A stretch of 64,000 nt of DNA from Kuschelorhynchus macadamiae (taxonomy: Eukaryota > Arthropoda > Insecta > Coleoptera > Curculionidae): assembly GCA_030620095.1 (NCBI GenBank), contig JAUTXW010000932.1, positions 434,001 through 498,000 on the forward strand, given 5' to 3'. The notes under the pieces were generated by a model that saw only the letters and a list, made by a program, of their open reading frames with translations, did no database searches and was not told where the DNA came from. Within the stretch, counting starts at the first letter, position 1. Each line of letters begins with the position of its first letter. Below, one piece after another: positions 23,529 to 33,982 of this stretch. A program made the translations under genes and the position numbers.

Positions 23529-24703
23529 TTTTGCAGGAAGCTAATCGTAAACGTGAACTGAAGAGTGGCACAGGAATCAAGCACGTAACTGCATTTGTGA
23601 TAGTTTCACCGTTATCTGTGATAAATATGTGATGTTTACCCAAGTATTTTAACTCAGTAAAGCATCTTGGCATTAACAGATTGTTTTTTTTTTCAGTATA
23701 CATTTAGAATTTAATAATTTCTTCGTATGGTTATTCCGATATGCCATTACTATTCAATAATATAGGATATTAAATACACAATGACCTAAAAATAATTATA
23801 AATTTAATTTTAATCTTGATAAGTTGATAACTTTGTATAACAAACTTATGTTATCAAATAGTCTTGTTTTTAAAACAGTTTTGAAATTGGGTAAAAGCAA
23901 ATATCCATGTTTACATTGACTAATATTCTGTAAAAAGTACATTGATGATCAAAATATAAATACTATATTTGAAATAATATGTCATAAGACGTTATCAGAT
24001 ATAAACCTATAAAAGTACTTAAAAAAAATTAAAAAACGTGGATTTTCAGGGTATCAGCAGCCAAAAATAAACGTGTGTGATCTCATAATTAATAAGTGGT
24101 TTCTTGGAAGATTACACGCTTATTATTCACCATATCTAACTTTTGTGGTGTGCCTATTTTTATACCTCACAATCACTGCGTATACGTAACGCAGGGTTAC
24201 GTTAGTATCTTAAAGTGAATGTGAAGTAAGGCCATGAAAGTGGTCAAAACCCTGATGTGTAATTTTTTTTTGGCGACAAATTCGAATTGCGCCATTTGTA
24301 GGTTATGTTCTATATACAAGATTACCTAGAAGTCACACATAAAATTAATATTTCTTTAATGAGTAGGTTCCAAGTTTTAGCGAAAAAGCTTATACAGGTA
24401 TATTAATTTAGGTTTATACCTAGTTTTTTATTATAAATTGAGGCATTCGTCTTTAATCCTCTAACCCCCACTTTTTATCTTTAAATGGCAACCTTGTATG
24501 TTTTGTAGAGGATCATTGAAAAGCCCTTAAAAACTGAACAAGTGCTGGAAGTGACCTCCACGCTTTACTTACTACATGAAATATAATTGGAATTTTTCCT
24601 TAGGTTCCAAAATTAGTATACAAAATACAAGGTGTTCCATTTAAAATCATTTAAGTTGATGTCACTTACCAGTAGATCTGGCAACACTACAACTACGAAA
24701 GTA
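23529..24703. repeat. Tandem duplication, unit 1 (about 1.17 kb)
   Basis: This unit is followed directly by unit 2 in the same orientation, both beginning TTTTGCAGGAAGCTAATCG. In the parts compared they differ at only a handful of bases. Unit 1 keeps 8-9 bases (GCGCCATTT region, about 24285) that unit 2 lacks. No recognised gene lies inside. A 60-codon minus-strand frame at 23521-23703 has no known motif. The unit ends inside a sequence with an ACAAGGTGTTCC word, a possible transposon end. Confidence 0.92.
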
Positions 24704-25871
24704 TTTTGCAGGAAGCTAATCGTAAACGTGAACTGAAGAGTGGCACAGGAATCAAGCACGTAACTGCATTTGTGATAGTTTCACCGTTATCTGTGATAAA
24801 TATGTGATGTTTACCCAAGTATTTTAACTCAGTAAAGCATCTTGGCATTAACAGATTGTTTTTTTTTTCAGTATACATTTAGAATTTAATAATTTCTTCG
24901 TATGATTATTCCGATATGCCATTACTATTCAATAATATAGGATATTAAATACACAATGACCTAAAAATAATTATAAATTTAATTTTAATCTTGATAAGTT
25001 GATAACTTTGTATAACAAACTTATGTTATCAAATAGTCTTGTTTTTAAAACAGTTTTGAAATTGGGTAAAAGCAAATATCCATGTTTACATTGACTAATA
25101 TTCTGTAAAAAGTACATTGATTATCAAAATATAAATACTATATTTGAAATAATATGTCATAAGACGTTATCAGATATAAACCTTTAAAAGTACTTAAAAA
25201 AAATTAAAAAACATGGATTTTCAGGGTATCAGCAGCCAAAAATAAACGTGTGTGATCTCATAATTAATAAGTGGTTTCTTGGAAGATTACACGCTTGTTA
25301 TTCACCATATCTAACTTTTGTGGTGTGCCTATTTTTATACCTCACAATCACTGCGTATACGTAACGCAGGGCTACGTTAGTATCTTAAAGTGAATGTGAA
25401 GTAAGGCCATAAAAGTGGTCAAAACCCTGATGTGTAAATTTTTTTTGGCGACAAATTCGAATTTGTAGGTTATGTTCTATATACAAGATTACCTAGAAGT
25501 CACACATAAAATTAATATTTCTTTAATGAGTAGGTTCCAAGTTTTAGCGAAAAAGCTTATACAGGTATATTAATTTAGGTTTATACCTAGTTTTTTATTA
25601 TAAATTGAGGCATTCGTCTTTAATCCTCTAACCCCCACTTTTTATCTTTAAATGGCAACCTTGTATGTTTTGTAGAGGATCATTGAAAAGCCCTTAAAAA
25701 CTGAACAAGTGCTGGAAGTGACCTCCACGCTTTACTTACTACATGAAATATAATTGGAATTTTTCCTTAGGTTCCAAAATTAGTATACAAAATACAAGGT
25801 GTTCCATTTAAAATCATTTAAGTTGATGTCACTTACCAGTAGATCTGGCAACACTGCAACTACGAAAGTAT
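24704..25871. repeat. Tandem duplication, unit 2
   Basis: Second copy of the 23529-24703 unit. After the point ACGAAAGTA it continues into single-copy sequence, ending with CATCCTGTATA at about 25974, whereas unit 1 runs straight into unit 2. This is the structure expected of a simple direct duplication. Confidence 0.92.
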
Positions 25872-26552
25872 TTTTAGAGCTAAATTGCGGCTTCTTATCA
25901 AAACAGTCAAAATTTGTAAAGCTTTATTCCTTCCGTTCATCAAAAACTTGTAATAGGCCAACGAGTTTAAAACATCCTGTATATTGAGCATATTTTTTAC
26001 GTGGTTAGTAGTATGCTTTATTTGTTATTAATAATATGTAATAATTAATACAATCAATTGAATTTGCGGTTTATATAAATATTTATGTATCATTTTGAGG
26101 AATTAATATTTAATATAGTTGGCGCATTACCTTTCTGGAATGACGTCACGCTGGTTTCAAATAACGTATTTCTTATATTATATATATTTCAGCGATGATT
26201 CCTAACCTAAACGTATGCAGTGATGTAGATAGGAGGGGTGCGTTCAGCACTGGCTAAAGCGAATTTAAAATTGGCATTTTCTGTACAGAAAGCGCTGCAA
26301 CTTGTCGAAAATGGCTGGCAAAAAATTAACACTCTCATTGCCATAAAAAAACCCTCATTTTGCACACTTAATACAAAAATAACTATTATAACTTCAAAAA
26401 CTAAAATTATTTTGCAAATAAGACTTTACTAATATAAATTCTTTCATCTTAGTCTTATTCTTTGTTTGCAATGTAATAAATTGACGCCAGTTACCCATTT
26501 TCATCAAAATTATTTTAATTCTCAATTACAGACAATACTGAAAAAATATTAA

Positions 26553-26735
26553 GAAAAGGGGAATAACGAACGATGAATCCTTTACCTCCAGAATGTTTCA
26601 AAAACAAAAAGAGGTAAAAACAAAAATCACAGATTACTTAAAGAACAAAATAAGAGATATGATCTATTGCGTGTATGCTAAAAATGAATATGTTACAATG
26701 CAGACTTTGCTTTAAAAACTAAAAGAGAGAAATTA
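26553..26735 (+). repeat. Inverted fragment of the transposase gene inside the same element
   Basis: Plus-strand reading gives KKRGITNDESFTSRMFQKQK and continues to NEYVTMQTLL. That is about 60 residues matching the transposase N-terminal region, encoded on the opposite strand at about 27780-27960. Identity is high (isolated changes such as S to F and T to M). The two segments could pair as a hairpin with a loop of about 1 kb. Confidence 0.85.
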
Positions 26736-26766
26736 ATGTATAACTAACTAACTTTAAAAATAAAAA

Positions 26767-28110
26767 CTACTCCCCTTCACTGTCTTCAGAATCAGAACTA
26801 AATTCTTCATCGTCACTGCTGTCTTCGTCGGTACTAATTACAAGTGGCGCAATGTCTGAAGCATCACATATCTGTATTGTCTTCCAAGCTTCTTGGATTA
26901 CCCTTTCTGTGTGGCTGACATAATTTTTCCAATGCTCTGAAGATACTTCATTTATCGCTTTTTCCCACATGGCCAAAACTTCCGATGGTGTCCCCTTCAG
27001 ACTAGCAATGTATTGGTCGTATTTCCTCTTACACTCAGACCATACCATTTCAATAGCATTAAATTGACAATGGTATGGAGGAAGTCTTAGTATTTTGTGG
27101 CCCAAAGGTTTCACATATTCGTCAAGGTAGAATGTTTTTTCAATGTTACAATTTTTTTCTACAATGCTCCATATTTCATCCTTCATGGCCCTCTCTGGGA
27201 AGTCAATGTTCTTTTCTTTTAACCATCCAATCAATCTCTGCATTGTCCATGATTTTCTTGGAATATCCTCTAAAAGGCCGGAATGATAGCTTGCGTTGTC
27301 CATCACTATCAAACTTTTTGGAGGAAGATTTGGTACCAGCTGATTTTTAAACCAATTTTCAAAATTTTGCTTGTTCATATTGTCATGATAATATCCGCTT
27401 TTTAGTCCACTTTTAAATATTAAACTGGCCCCCTTAATAAATCCTTCCTTTGATCCAGCGTGAACTACAATATATCGATGACCTTCACTAGCTTTTTTAA
27501 AACTTGTAGACATAGTGTTATCCTGCCAGCTGTTTCTAAACGAACCTTTACTAAAAATCCAAGTCTCATCAATAAATACGGTGGTATAAGCATCTTGTCC
27601 TAGATTTTGATTTTTGACATATTCCCTCAAGAAATTGATTCTCTTGTGGACGATGTGGGGCAAATCCATCAGGTATTTTCTATTATTTGATTTCTTCCAC
27701 TTAAAACCAATACTTTTTACGTATTTTCTTAGCGAGGTGATGGAAAAATTAAAATATTCATTTATCTCTTTTAGTTTTTTAAGCAAAGTCTGCATTGTAA
27801 CATATTCATTTTTCGCATACATGCAGTAGATCGTATCTCTTATTTTGTTCTTTAAGTAATCTGTAATTTTTGTTTTTACCTCTTTTTGCTTTTGAGACAT
27901 TCTGGAGGTAAAGGATTCATCGCTCGTTATTCCTCTTTTCTTAATATTTATGATTGTTGTATGGCTAAGTTTTGTTGCATTTGAAGCTCGTTCAATTATA
28001 TTATCCGTTTGCGGAAGGATTCCATTTTTAGCTTGCTCTTTTTCCAATTGAAAAAAAGCCAAGATATTCAAAACTATTAGTTGTGATTGCTGATTATATC
28101 TTCGCGGCAT
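26767..28110 (-). CDS. Transposase, IS630-Tc1-mariner group, DD82E spacing
   Basis: Intact 447-residue protein that should bind the element's inverted ends and move it to TA sites in the nucleus. An N-terminal helix-turn-helix region is followed by the catalytic residues: Asp in TVFIDETWIFSKGS (about residue 185), Asp in SLIVMDNASYHSG (about residue 273) and Glu in CQFNAIEMVWSECKRKYDQY. I counted 82 residues between the second Asp and the Glu, against 34-41 in most relatives. The C-terminus is highly acidic (DEDSSDDEEFSSDSEDSEGE). Start ATG 28108-28110 follows the RRYNQQSQ-type opening. The spacing matches what I recall being described as DD82E ('Sailor'); that name is from memory, not a search. 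No stops or frameshifts. Confidence 0.9.
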   Translation of the reverse strand: MPRRYNQQSQLIVLNILAFFQLEKEQAKNGILPQTDNIIERASNATKLSHTTIINIKKRGITSDESFTSRMSQKQKEVKTKITDYLKNKIRDTIYCMYAKNEYVTMQTLLKKLKEINEYFNFSITSLRKYVKSIGFKWKKSNNRKYLMDLPHIVHKRINFLREYVKNQNLGQDAYTTVFIDETWIFSKGSFRNSWQDNTMSTSFKKASEGHRYIVVHAGSKEGFIKGASLIFKSGLKSGYYHDNMNKQNFENWFKNQLVPNLPPKSLIVMDNASYHSGLLEDIPRKSWTMQRLIGWLKEKNIDFPERAMKDEIWSIVEKNCNIEKTFYLDEYVKPLGHKILRLPPYHCQFNAIEMVWSECKRKYDQYIASLKGTPSEVLAMWEKAINEVSSEHWKNYVSHTERVIQEAWKTIQICDASDIAPLVISTDEDSSDDEEFSSDSEDSEGE

Positions 28111-29445
28111 CTTGCAAAAGTTTAAAAAGAATCACAACAAATCAATGTCAATTTTGACGAATATATTCTGAAAGACACATAACCAAAACCGGCATTGACT
28201 GTTATAAAGAAACGACAATGAGTTTTTTCAAAATGTTTTTGTCACTGTCAGTTAACATAAATCAAACAAAAATAACCAAAAATGACGTCATTCCAGAAAG
28301 GTAATGCGCCAACTATAGCAATAACAATTTAAAATCACATGTTATCTATTGGACTCGTTATGTCGATGATGTTTTCTGTATATGGGATAGTACAGAAACG
28401 AGATTATCCCAATTTTTAGATTTTCTAAATACAATTAATCCAAAAATTCAGTTTACAATGGAATTAGAAGATAACAACGAAATTTTTAGATATAACTATA
28501 AAAAGAATCAATAAACAACTTAAATTTAACATATACAGAAAACCAACAACAACAGACACAGTTATTCATAACCATTCTAAACAGTCTTGGAGAATGAAAA
28601 TGTCACCTTTTCGTAGTTTCGTACATAGGCTATTAACCTTTCTCTTAAGTAAAGAAGACTATAATAAGAGAGTTAATAATAATAATAGATAACATGATAA
28701 AGAATAAAAAAGGCGAAATTCTTAGAAGACAGTTTTATAGTGTCACGCCTCAATTAACCAAAAATTTTAGATTTTTAAATTATATTCCCATTTATAGCGA
28801 CAAAATATCAAATAAGCTTAATAGATTAGGTTGCAACACAATTTCTGTAAATAAACTAAATTTAGGTAGGTTTGGGTTAGTGTTTTAATAAATAATAAGG
28901 AAAAACTTTGTCAGTCTAATAAATCTGGTGTGTACAAAGTTAAATGTAAGGACTGTCAAGCTGTCTATATTGAGCAAACGAGTAGAAATTTCCAAACAAG
29001 AGTAAAATAACACCGTAACTCTATTTTATATAATGTTAAAAATTCAGGATTATCTACTCATTGCATAGAAAACAACCATTTTATTGACACCGATAATGTA
29101 ATGTTATTACATCAAGAAAATAAAGGTAAACGTTTCGATCTTTTAGAACAACTTGAAATTTAAAAATCTTTATCAAGGAATTCACTCACAACGAATGACC
29201 AACAAAATTTCCAAATTACCCCAATAATAGACAGCCTTCTAAGTACCTATAATATAAATGTAAAAAATCCCATTTTAAATAGATAGGCAATAAAACTACA
29301 ATTGCGATATGCACACCATTAGATGTAGCTCATTTTTAGTTTAGTATTCACTAAAGCATCTCTTGAGAAAGGCCTAAAAAGCCGAAACATATGTAGAGTA
29401 ACTCTCTAATAAATGAAACATTAAAAAGCCAAAGTTTTTTTAAAT

Positions 29446-32423
29446 GAGGCGTGTCACCCCAAAAGGGCCTATATCCATTTTTGGTGAAAAGTGAGTTAAA
29501 GGCTGTTTTAAAATCTGTGTCACTCGACGAATATACTGATTAATTGTTGGTGTGCTAAAGAGGCCTTTATCCCGTAGAAAAATACAATGAAATATCTGGT
29601 TTCGCGGCAAAGGGTTCCATTTTACAAGCATAAACGTGTCAAATAGGCCTATATCCAACGAGCCAATCAAATCACTAGAAATCTGACGTGCAACTGCAAC
29701 CGTCGTTCAAAGTGCTTAATATTTGTTTACATTTAGCAACGGAAGGAGTCTTTTAATGTTTATTTTAGTTAAAGAACTATTATTTAACTTATATAAATTT
29801 AACTCTTTTAAAGTGTTCGATTGTGGTAAAATTAGTTTAGTTTAGTGACTATGAACGAGAGTATTACACCATCGGAACCGGGAAAAGCTAGGCGGACTCC
29901 TGGGGATCGTAGTAAATGGAAAAGGAATGTTGCAAAATCTAAAAGGTACGTTATCACAGTCATGATATTAGTGGGCTTGTATTATTTTATCACTATGGTT
30001 AATGATTTATTGTTTGTTTGTTTTTGATTTTCATGTTGAACAATATGTTGACGGCCAACAGCAACAGGGCAATTTAGGGGCTAAGAATATGAAGAAATTA
30101 TTGTTGTTCCGCCGGTTATTTATTGCTTAGGGGATTGAAACTCGCTTAAGTCATCCCTTTAAATATTTTTTAACAATTTTTGGCAAAAGTCAGTAAACTG
30201 CATTATTACCACAGCCTAAAATATTGCGATATTCTTTTGCAAACTATCAGGCTTTTTTGTTGTTACAAATATGATCCTCCTGGTCCACCACGATACCCTT
30301 GTTGCGACCACTTCAATAAGTCTTACAAATGCAGGAAGTTAACAATGAGAGATATTAAAGAATTCCATGACAACTTTTACTCAACGCGCGAAAAAAACTC
30401 CCAGGATGCGTTCATCATCAAACACGTGAAGGTCACAACTGCGAGAAGACCACGTCCTAAGAAAAAAGCTACCTCTACAAAGAAGGTTAGTACAAATTAC
30501 TACATTCGAGTTTTCGGTACTGATAAGTTTTTTCTACGTGTGTGTCAGCAAACCTTCATCAATGTCCTCCAAATATCACGAAAGAGAATTCAGGGTTTGG
30601 CTAGAAAATTTTTAAATACTGGTAGAATGCCAGTAGATAGGAGAGGTGGGGCGAAGCCAAACCCCCTTTATGACAAGAAAAGGGTCGTTATTAAAGAATT
30701 TATAGAAAAACTAAAATGCTGTGAAAGCCACTACTCCCGAGGGAAATCCGTTCATCGGAGTTATTTGTCAGGAAATTTAAGTATTAGCAAATTATATCGC
30801 ATGTACAACATTGAACAGAGTGATGAATCACTGAAGTCGAAAAAAACGTTCTTTCAAAAAATTTTTACGATGAACTACAACATTGGTTTTGGCACGCCTA
30901 CCACGGATGCCTGTTCTAAATGTATAGAAATCAAAAGTAGGATCCAAAAAGAGACCAATCCTCGTGATAAAAATAAGTTGATTACTGAACTTCAATTTCA
31001 CAAAATGCGATACAAGGCGTTTTTCAAAAAACTTCAAGAAAAGAGGGAAGATCTCTTAACACTAAGTTTTGACTGTCAAAAGAATCTGGTTTTACCAAAG
31101 GTTCAAGATCAAACTGCCTACTATAGCAGGCAAATGTACATATACAACTTCACCATTGTAAAGGGTACCTCAAAAGACTGCTTGACTTCGGAAAATGTAT
31201 ATTGTTATTCTTGGATGGAGCATGAACACAAAAAGGGTGCTAATGAAATTGCGTCAGCGGTGTTTCATCAGTTGTCACTCCTTGATTTGACATCCTACTC
31301 AACGATTAGATTGTGTGCTGACGGATGCGGTGGGCAAAACCGTAATTCAATTATGATTGGGATGCTGAGCTACTTCTTGGCACGAGTCGCACCTCCTAAC
31401 CTTCAGGAAATACACATGATTTTCCTCATTACTGGACACTCTTTTTTGCCAGCAGACCGTGTGTTTGCTTCCATAGAGAAGAAACTGCGTAAGCTACCAG
31501 TAATACTACAACCAACAGAATATGAAACAATTTTTTCAGAGCATTCTACTATTTTTAAAATGGGTACTGACTTGAAGGTATACGACTGGAAAGCTTTAGT
31601 TGGGACTTACTACAAAAAAACTACATCTTGGCACTTTAAGTTTAATGAAGCAAAACGTTTTATTCTCACTAAATCTAAACAACAGAATATATTGGTTAGA
31701 GGAGAAACATCTTACAACAGCGATTTAAACAATGGTAAATTGGTTGTAAAAAATGGTGTTAAAATAAAGTTAATCGGGTTGCCAGATGAAATACCGATGG
31801 GAGTTGCATTAAAATCAGCCAAAATTCAAGACGTTAAAAACCTTTTGAAAAAGCACTTTGGCGAAACATGGGAGACAATGGAAGAATGTTCTTTCTATAA
31901 AAATGTGTTAGCTAGCAACATCGCAGTTAACGAAACTGAAGAAGATGTAGAAGAAGATGTGTTTTGTGAAGGGCATGCAAACGAGCAACTTGCTGATCGA
32001 GTGTAATGGTTCCAAGCATATTTGTTTTCTAAAATGTGTGTTGTTTAATTACAGAAAGACTTTTAGTTTTGTTTTTTGTAGACAGTAATGATTTTTAATT
32101 TTGAAAATAAAGGTTATTTTGTTCGTTCTGTCTAAGTGTATTATTGTGTCAAAACAGCCCATATATTCATGTTGATGGAGCAAAAGTTCCTTTATCCATT
32201 TTGTTACAGCAAATGGTTCTATATCCAAATTTTAAAGCTACGTTTTATCTTTTTCACACATTTGTCGTTTATTTTCTTTGCTTATTTATATATTATCAGT
32301 TGGTAAGAATAATTCAAAGCCAAATTACAGCTATTACCACCTATGATAGAGTTACAACAGTTTTTCGCAAATACTGGAAAATTACTGGAAGTGGATATGG
32401 GCGCTTTTGCCGTGAGATGCCTC
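29446..32423 (+). mobile_element. Putative complete DNA transposon encoding a DUF7869 protein
   Basis: Imperfect inverted ends of about 33 bp. Left 29446 onward reads GAGGCGTGTCACCCCAAAAG and continues GGCCTATATCCA; the complement of 32423 reads GAGGCATCTCACGGCAAAAG and continues CGCCCATATCCA. The same four bases, AAAT, flank both ends (29442-29445 and 32424-32427), consistent with a 4-bp target duplication. Inside the ends the motif GGCC(T)(A/T)TATCC recurs. On the left it is at about 29466, 29563 and 29651. More degenerate copies lie on the right at about 32157, 32190 and 32222. Length is 2978 bp with a single two-exon gene. This is my inference of an element; I know of no described family with these ends. 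Confidence 0.65.
29851..32006 (+). CDS. DUF7869-domain protein, intact, probable transposase
   Basis: Exon 1 is 29851-29945 (MNESITPSEPGKARRTPGDR, then SKWKRNVAKSK). Exon 2 is 30251-32006. The intron has donor AAAAG/GTACGT and acceptor TATCAG/G and splits an Arg codon, giving 616 residues. After a basic N-terminus come a Cys-rich stretch (YPCCDHFNKSYKC), a basic linker, a TTDACSKC motif before the core, and then a likely RNase-H-fold core: Asp306 in LSFDCQKN, Asp389 in LCADGCGGQNRN, and GHSFLPADRVFASIEKKLRK with Asp434 and Glu441. These spaced acidic residues resemble a DDE-type active site, but that is inference. An AATAAA-like signal lies at about 32104-32110. The DUF7869 name is recognised from insect proteins of this style. 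No frameshift was found. Confidence 0.8.
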
Positions 32424-33239
32424 AAATAAACCACTATGTAATAATTAATATTGTGTTAACTAGTAGTAATAAGATGGGGAACAGTGTCCTGTCACGGCGT
32501 TAATTAACTAAACTTTGTTTAATTCATCCCATGTTAAGGCATCTAATTTTGTATTCATCTAATATTAATTTAACACCTAATTTTTATTTTATATGTAAAT
32601 GTAATCCAAAAATATCGCTACCTTTCTTTTCCTTAGTCATCCATATAACAACTGGTCCATAATTATTTTAATTGCACAAATATAAATAAAATTATGAACA
32701 CAAAAGTCAATGTCCAGCGGTTGCCATAAGCTGGTTAAACTGTGGGCCCCCATTTTGTTCTGCCAACTATTTCATCCTCCTCTTATGACCCTTAATTTTG
32801 GAGCAAAATTTGAAGATAATTGGATAAGTAGTTTTTGAGTTATGCCGCATATTGGTAGACCGACAGGTTGAAGGAATTGAGAAAACATGTTTCTTGGCTT
32901 CTAGGGACCCTAAACATCTGAGATCTGTAAAAACCTGGAAGGGTGATTTTTTTACGTTTAAAATACTTTTTACGATGGAAATAAAAAATCACGCCTGACT
33001 AATGATTTTTTTTGCATTACCTACTAGGGTAATTATTTTTTTTTTTGTCACAGGGGGAAATATAAATTTGCAAAATAGTTGAAGAGAATTTCCGCACTGA
33101 CCCCTTAAAATTACAAATAGAGAAACTAACAAATTTAAGAAAAATAATTTTAACATGTTTAAGTGTCGTTGAATAGTGAATATTCGGCTACACTAGATTT
33201 GTACCAATATCTGATGAGATTATATTTTATTTATTTATG
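32424..33239. other. Non-coding stretch with one dispersed-repeat copy
   Basis: The part 32700-32960 is a minus-strand copy of the repeat found many times at 39.8-51 kb. It shares the words AACATGTTTTCTCAATTCC and GGGTCCCTAGAAGCC, and the CCATTTTGTTC word at 32751-32761 corresponds to GAACAAAATGG. The rest is AT-rich with no coding motif. Confidence 0.6.
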
Positions 33240-33982
33240 ATTCAGTACTCTACAGAGATCTCTCTCCAAATGTTAAAGGCTACAATAAAATTAATAATAG
33301 GATCTATCAATAAGTAATCACACGTTTGCCTGCCCTGAGATTGAGGTGGTTGTTTTTGCACTACATTTCACAGTCTTCCTCGGAATTACAAACGGAATAG
33401 AACTTGAGGTCGTCTGCATACAAAAGTCTTTTCACTTTTTAAAAATCCTGACGACAACGTTGACAAAAAGCAAAAACAATATTGGCCCTAAGTGAGAACC
33501 TTGTGGTACTCCAGATTTAACTTTGATTTGTCTGGATGTTACACCATTTATCTTAATATACTGCTTTACATTGATTAACTAGGACCTGTTTAAATTTAGA
33601 TATGTACAGGGTTTATTTTTATATATTGCCACCCCCCTTATCTTTTTTATTTGACATTTTAGAAAAATGTGTCCCAAATAAAAGTTTAATGGTTTCAAAT
33701 GTATTTTTATGAAAACATTTTTTTTCATATACAGGGTGTTACAGAAAGTCTGGGCGTGGTCCAAGTTTCTTATTTCAAATAGGTACCCCATTTTTTTATT
33801 GAATTTTCGGATTCTCCTGAGAATTTTACACATTTTTTTATAAGGGATATTCTATACTTAAATCTAAAGCCTAAAGAGATATTGTTATTTTTTGAAAACT
33901 ATTATGTAAAACAGGTAAACATTTTTCTGGTCGTAAACTGGTCATTGACGGTGATCTGTCGTTCTGTCAATTCATTGAAAAG

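Larger units (their letters stand above)
26116..28315 (-). mobile_element. Mariner-group element with DD82E transposase, complete
   Basis: Terminal inverted repeats are perfect over 33 bp: left 26116-26148 begins TAGTTGGCGCATTACCTTTC and right 28283-28315 is its complement. A TA dinucleotide flanks both ends (26114-26115 and 28316-28317). Length is 2200 bp. One intact minus-strand transposase occupies 26767-28110. The 650 bp between the left end and the gene's 3' end carry an inverted fragment of the gene (26553-26735). Intact termini, intact TA duplication and intact coding suggest a young insertion. Confidence 0.92.
25985..29430 (+). mobile_element. Penelope-like element with GIY-YIG domain (broken), split by a mariner-group element
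   Basis: Plus-strand relic of a Penelope-like retroelement. Before the insertion it reads IFMYHFEELIFN (about 26080-26113). After it come TRYVDDVFCIWDST (RT catalytic box, 28352-28393) and the downstream region with FLDFLNTINPKIQFTMELED. The 3' part is a GIY-YIG endonuclease domain, GVYKVKCKDCQAVYIEQTSR at 28927-28986. At least four stops or shifts are present. The 3' end has a hairpin followed by GAAAC (about 29370-29388) and an AATAAA at 29409-29414. Removing the insert 26116-28315 plus one TA joins the frame exactly (…IFN-SNNNLK…). Confidence 0.85.

Noticed and set aside
23521..23703. 60-codon minus-strand frame, repeated at 24693-24878
   Set aside because: It is duplicated only because the 1.17-kb unit is duplicated. 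There is no known motif, no splice context and no neighbouring exon.
28694..28888. Stand-alone small protein-like frame
   Set aside because: It is the in-frame middle of the decayed Penelope-like element between the RT and GIY-YIG parts, not a separate gene.
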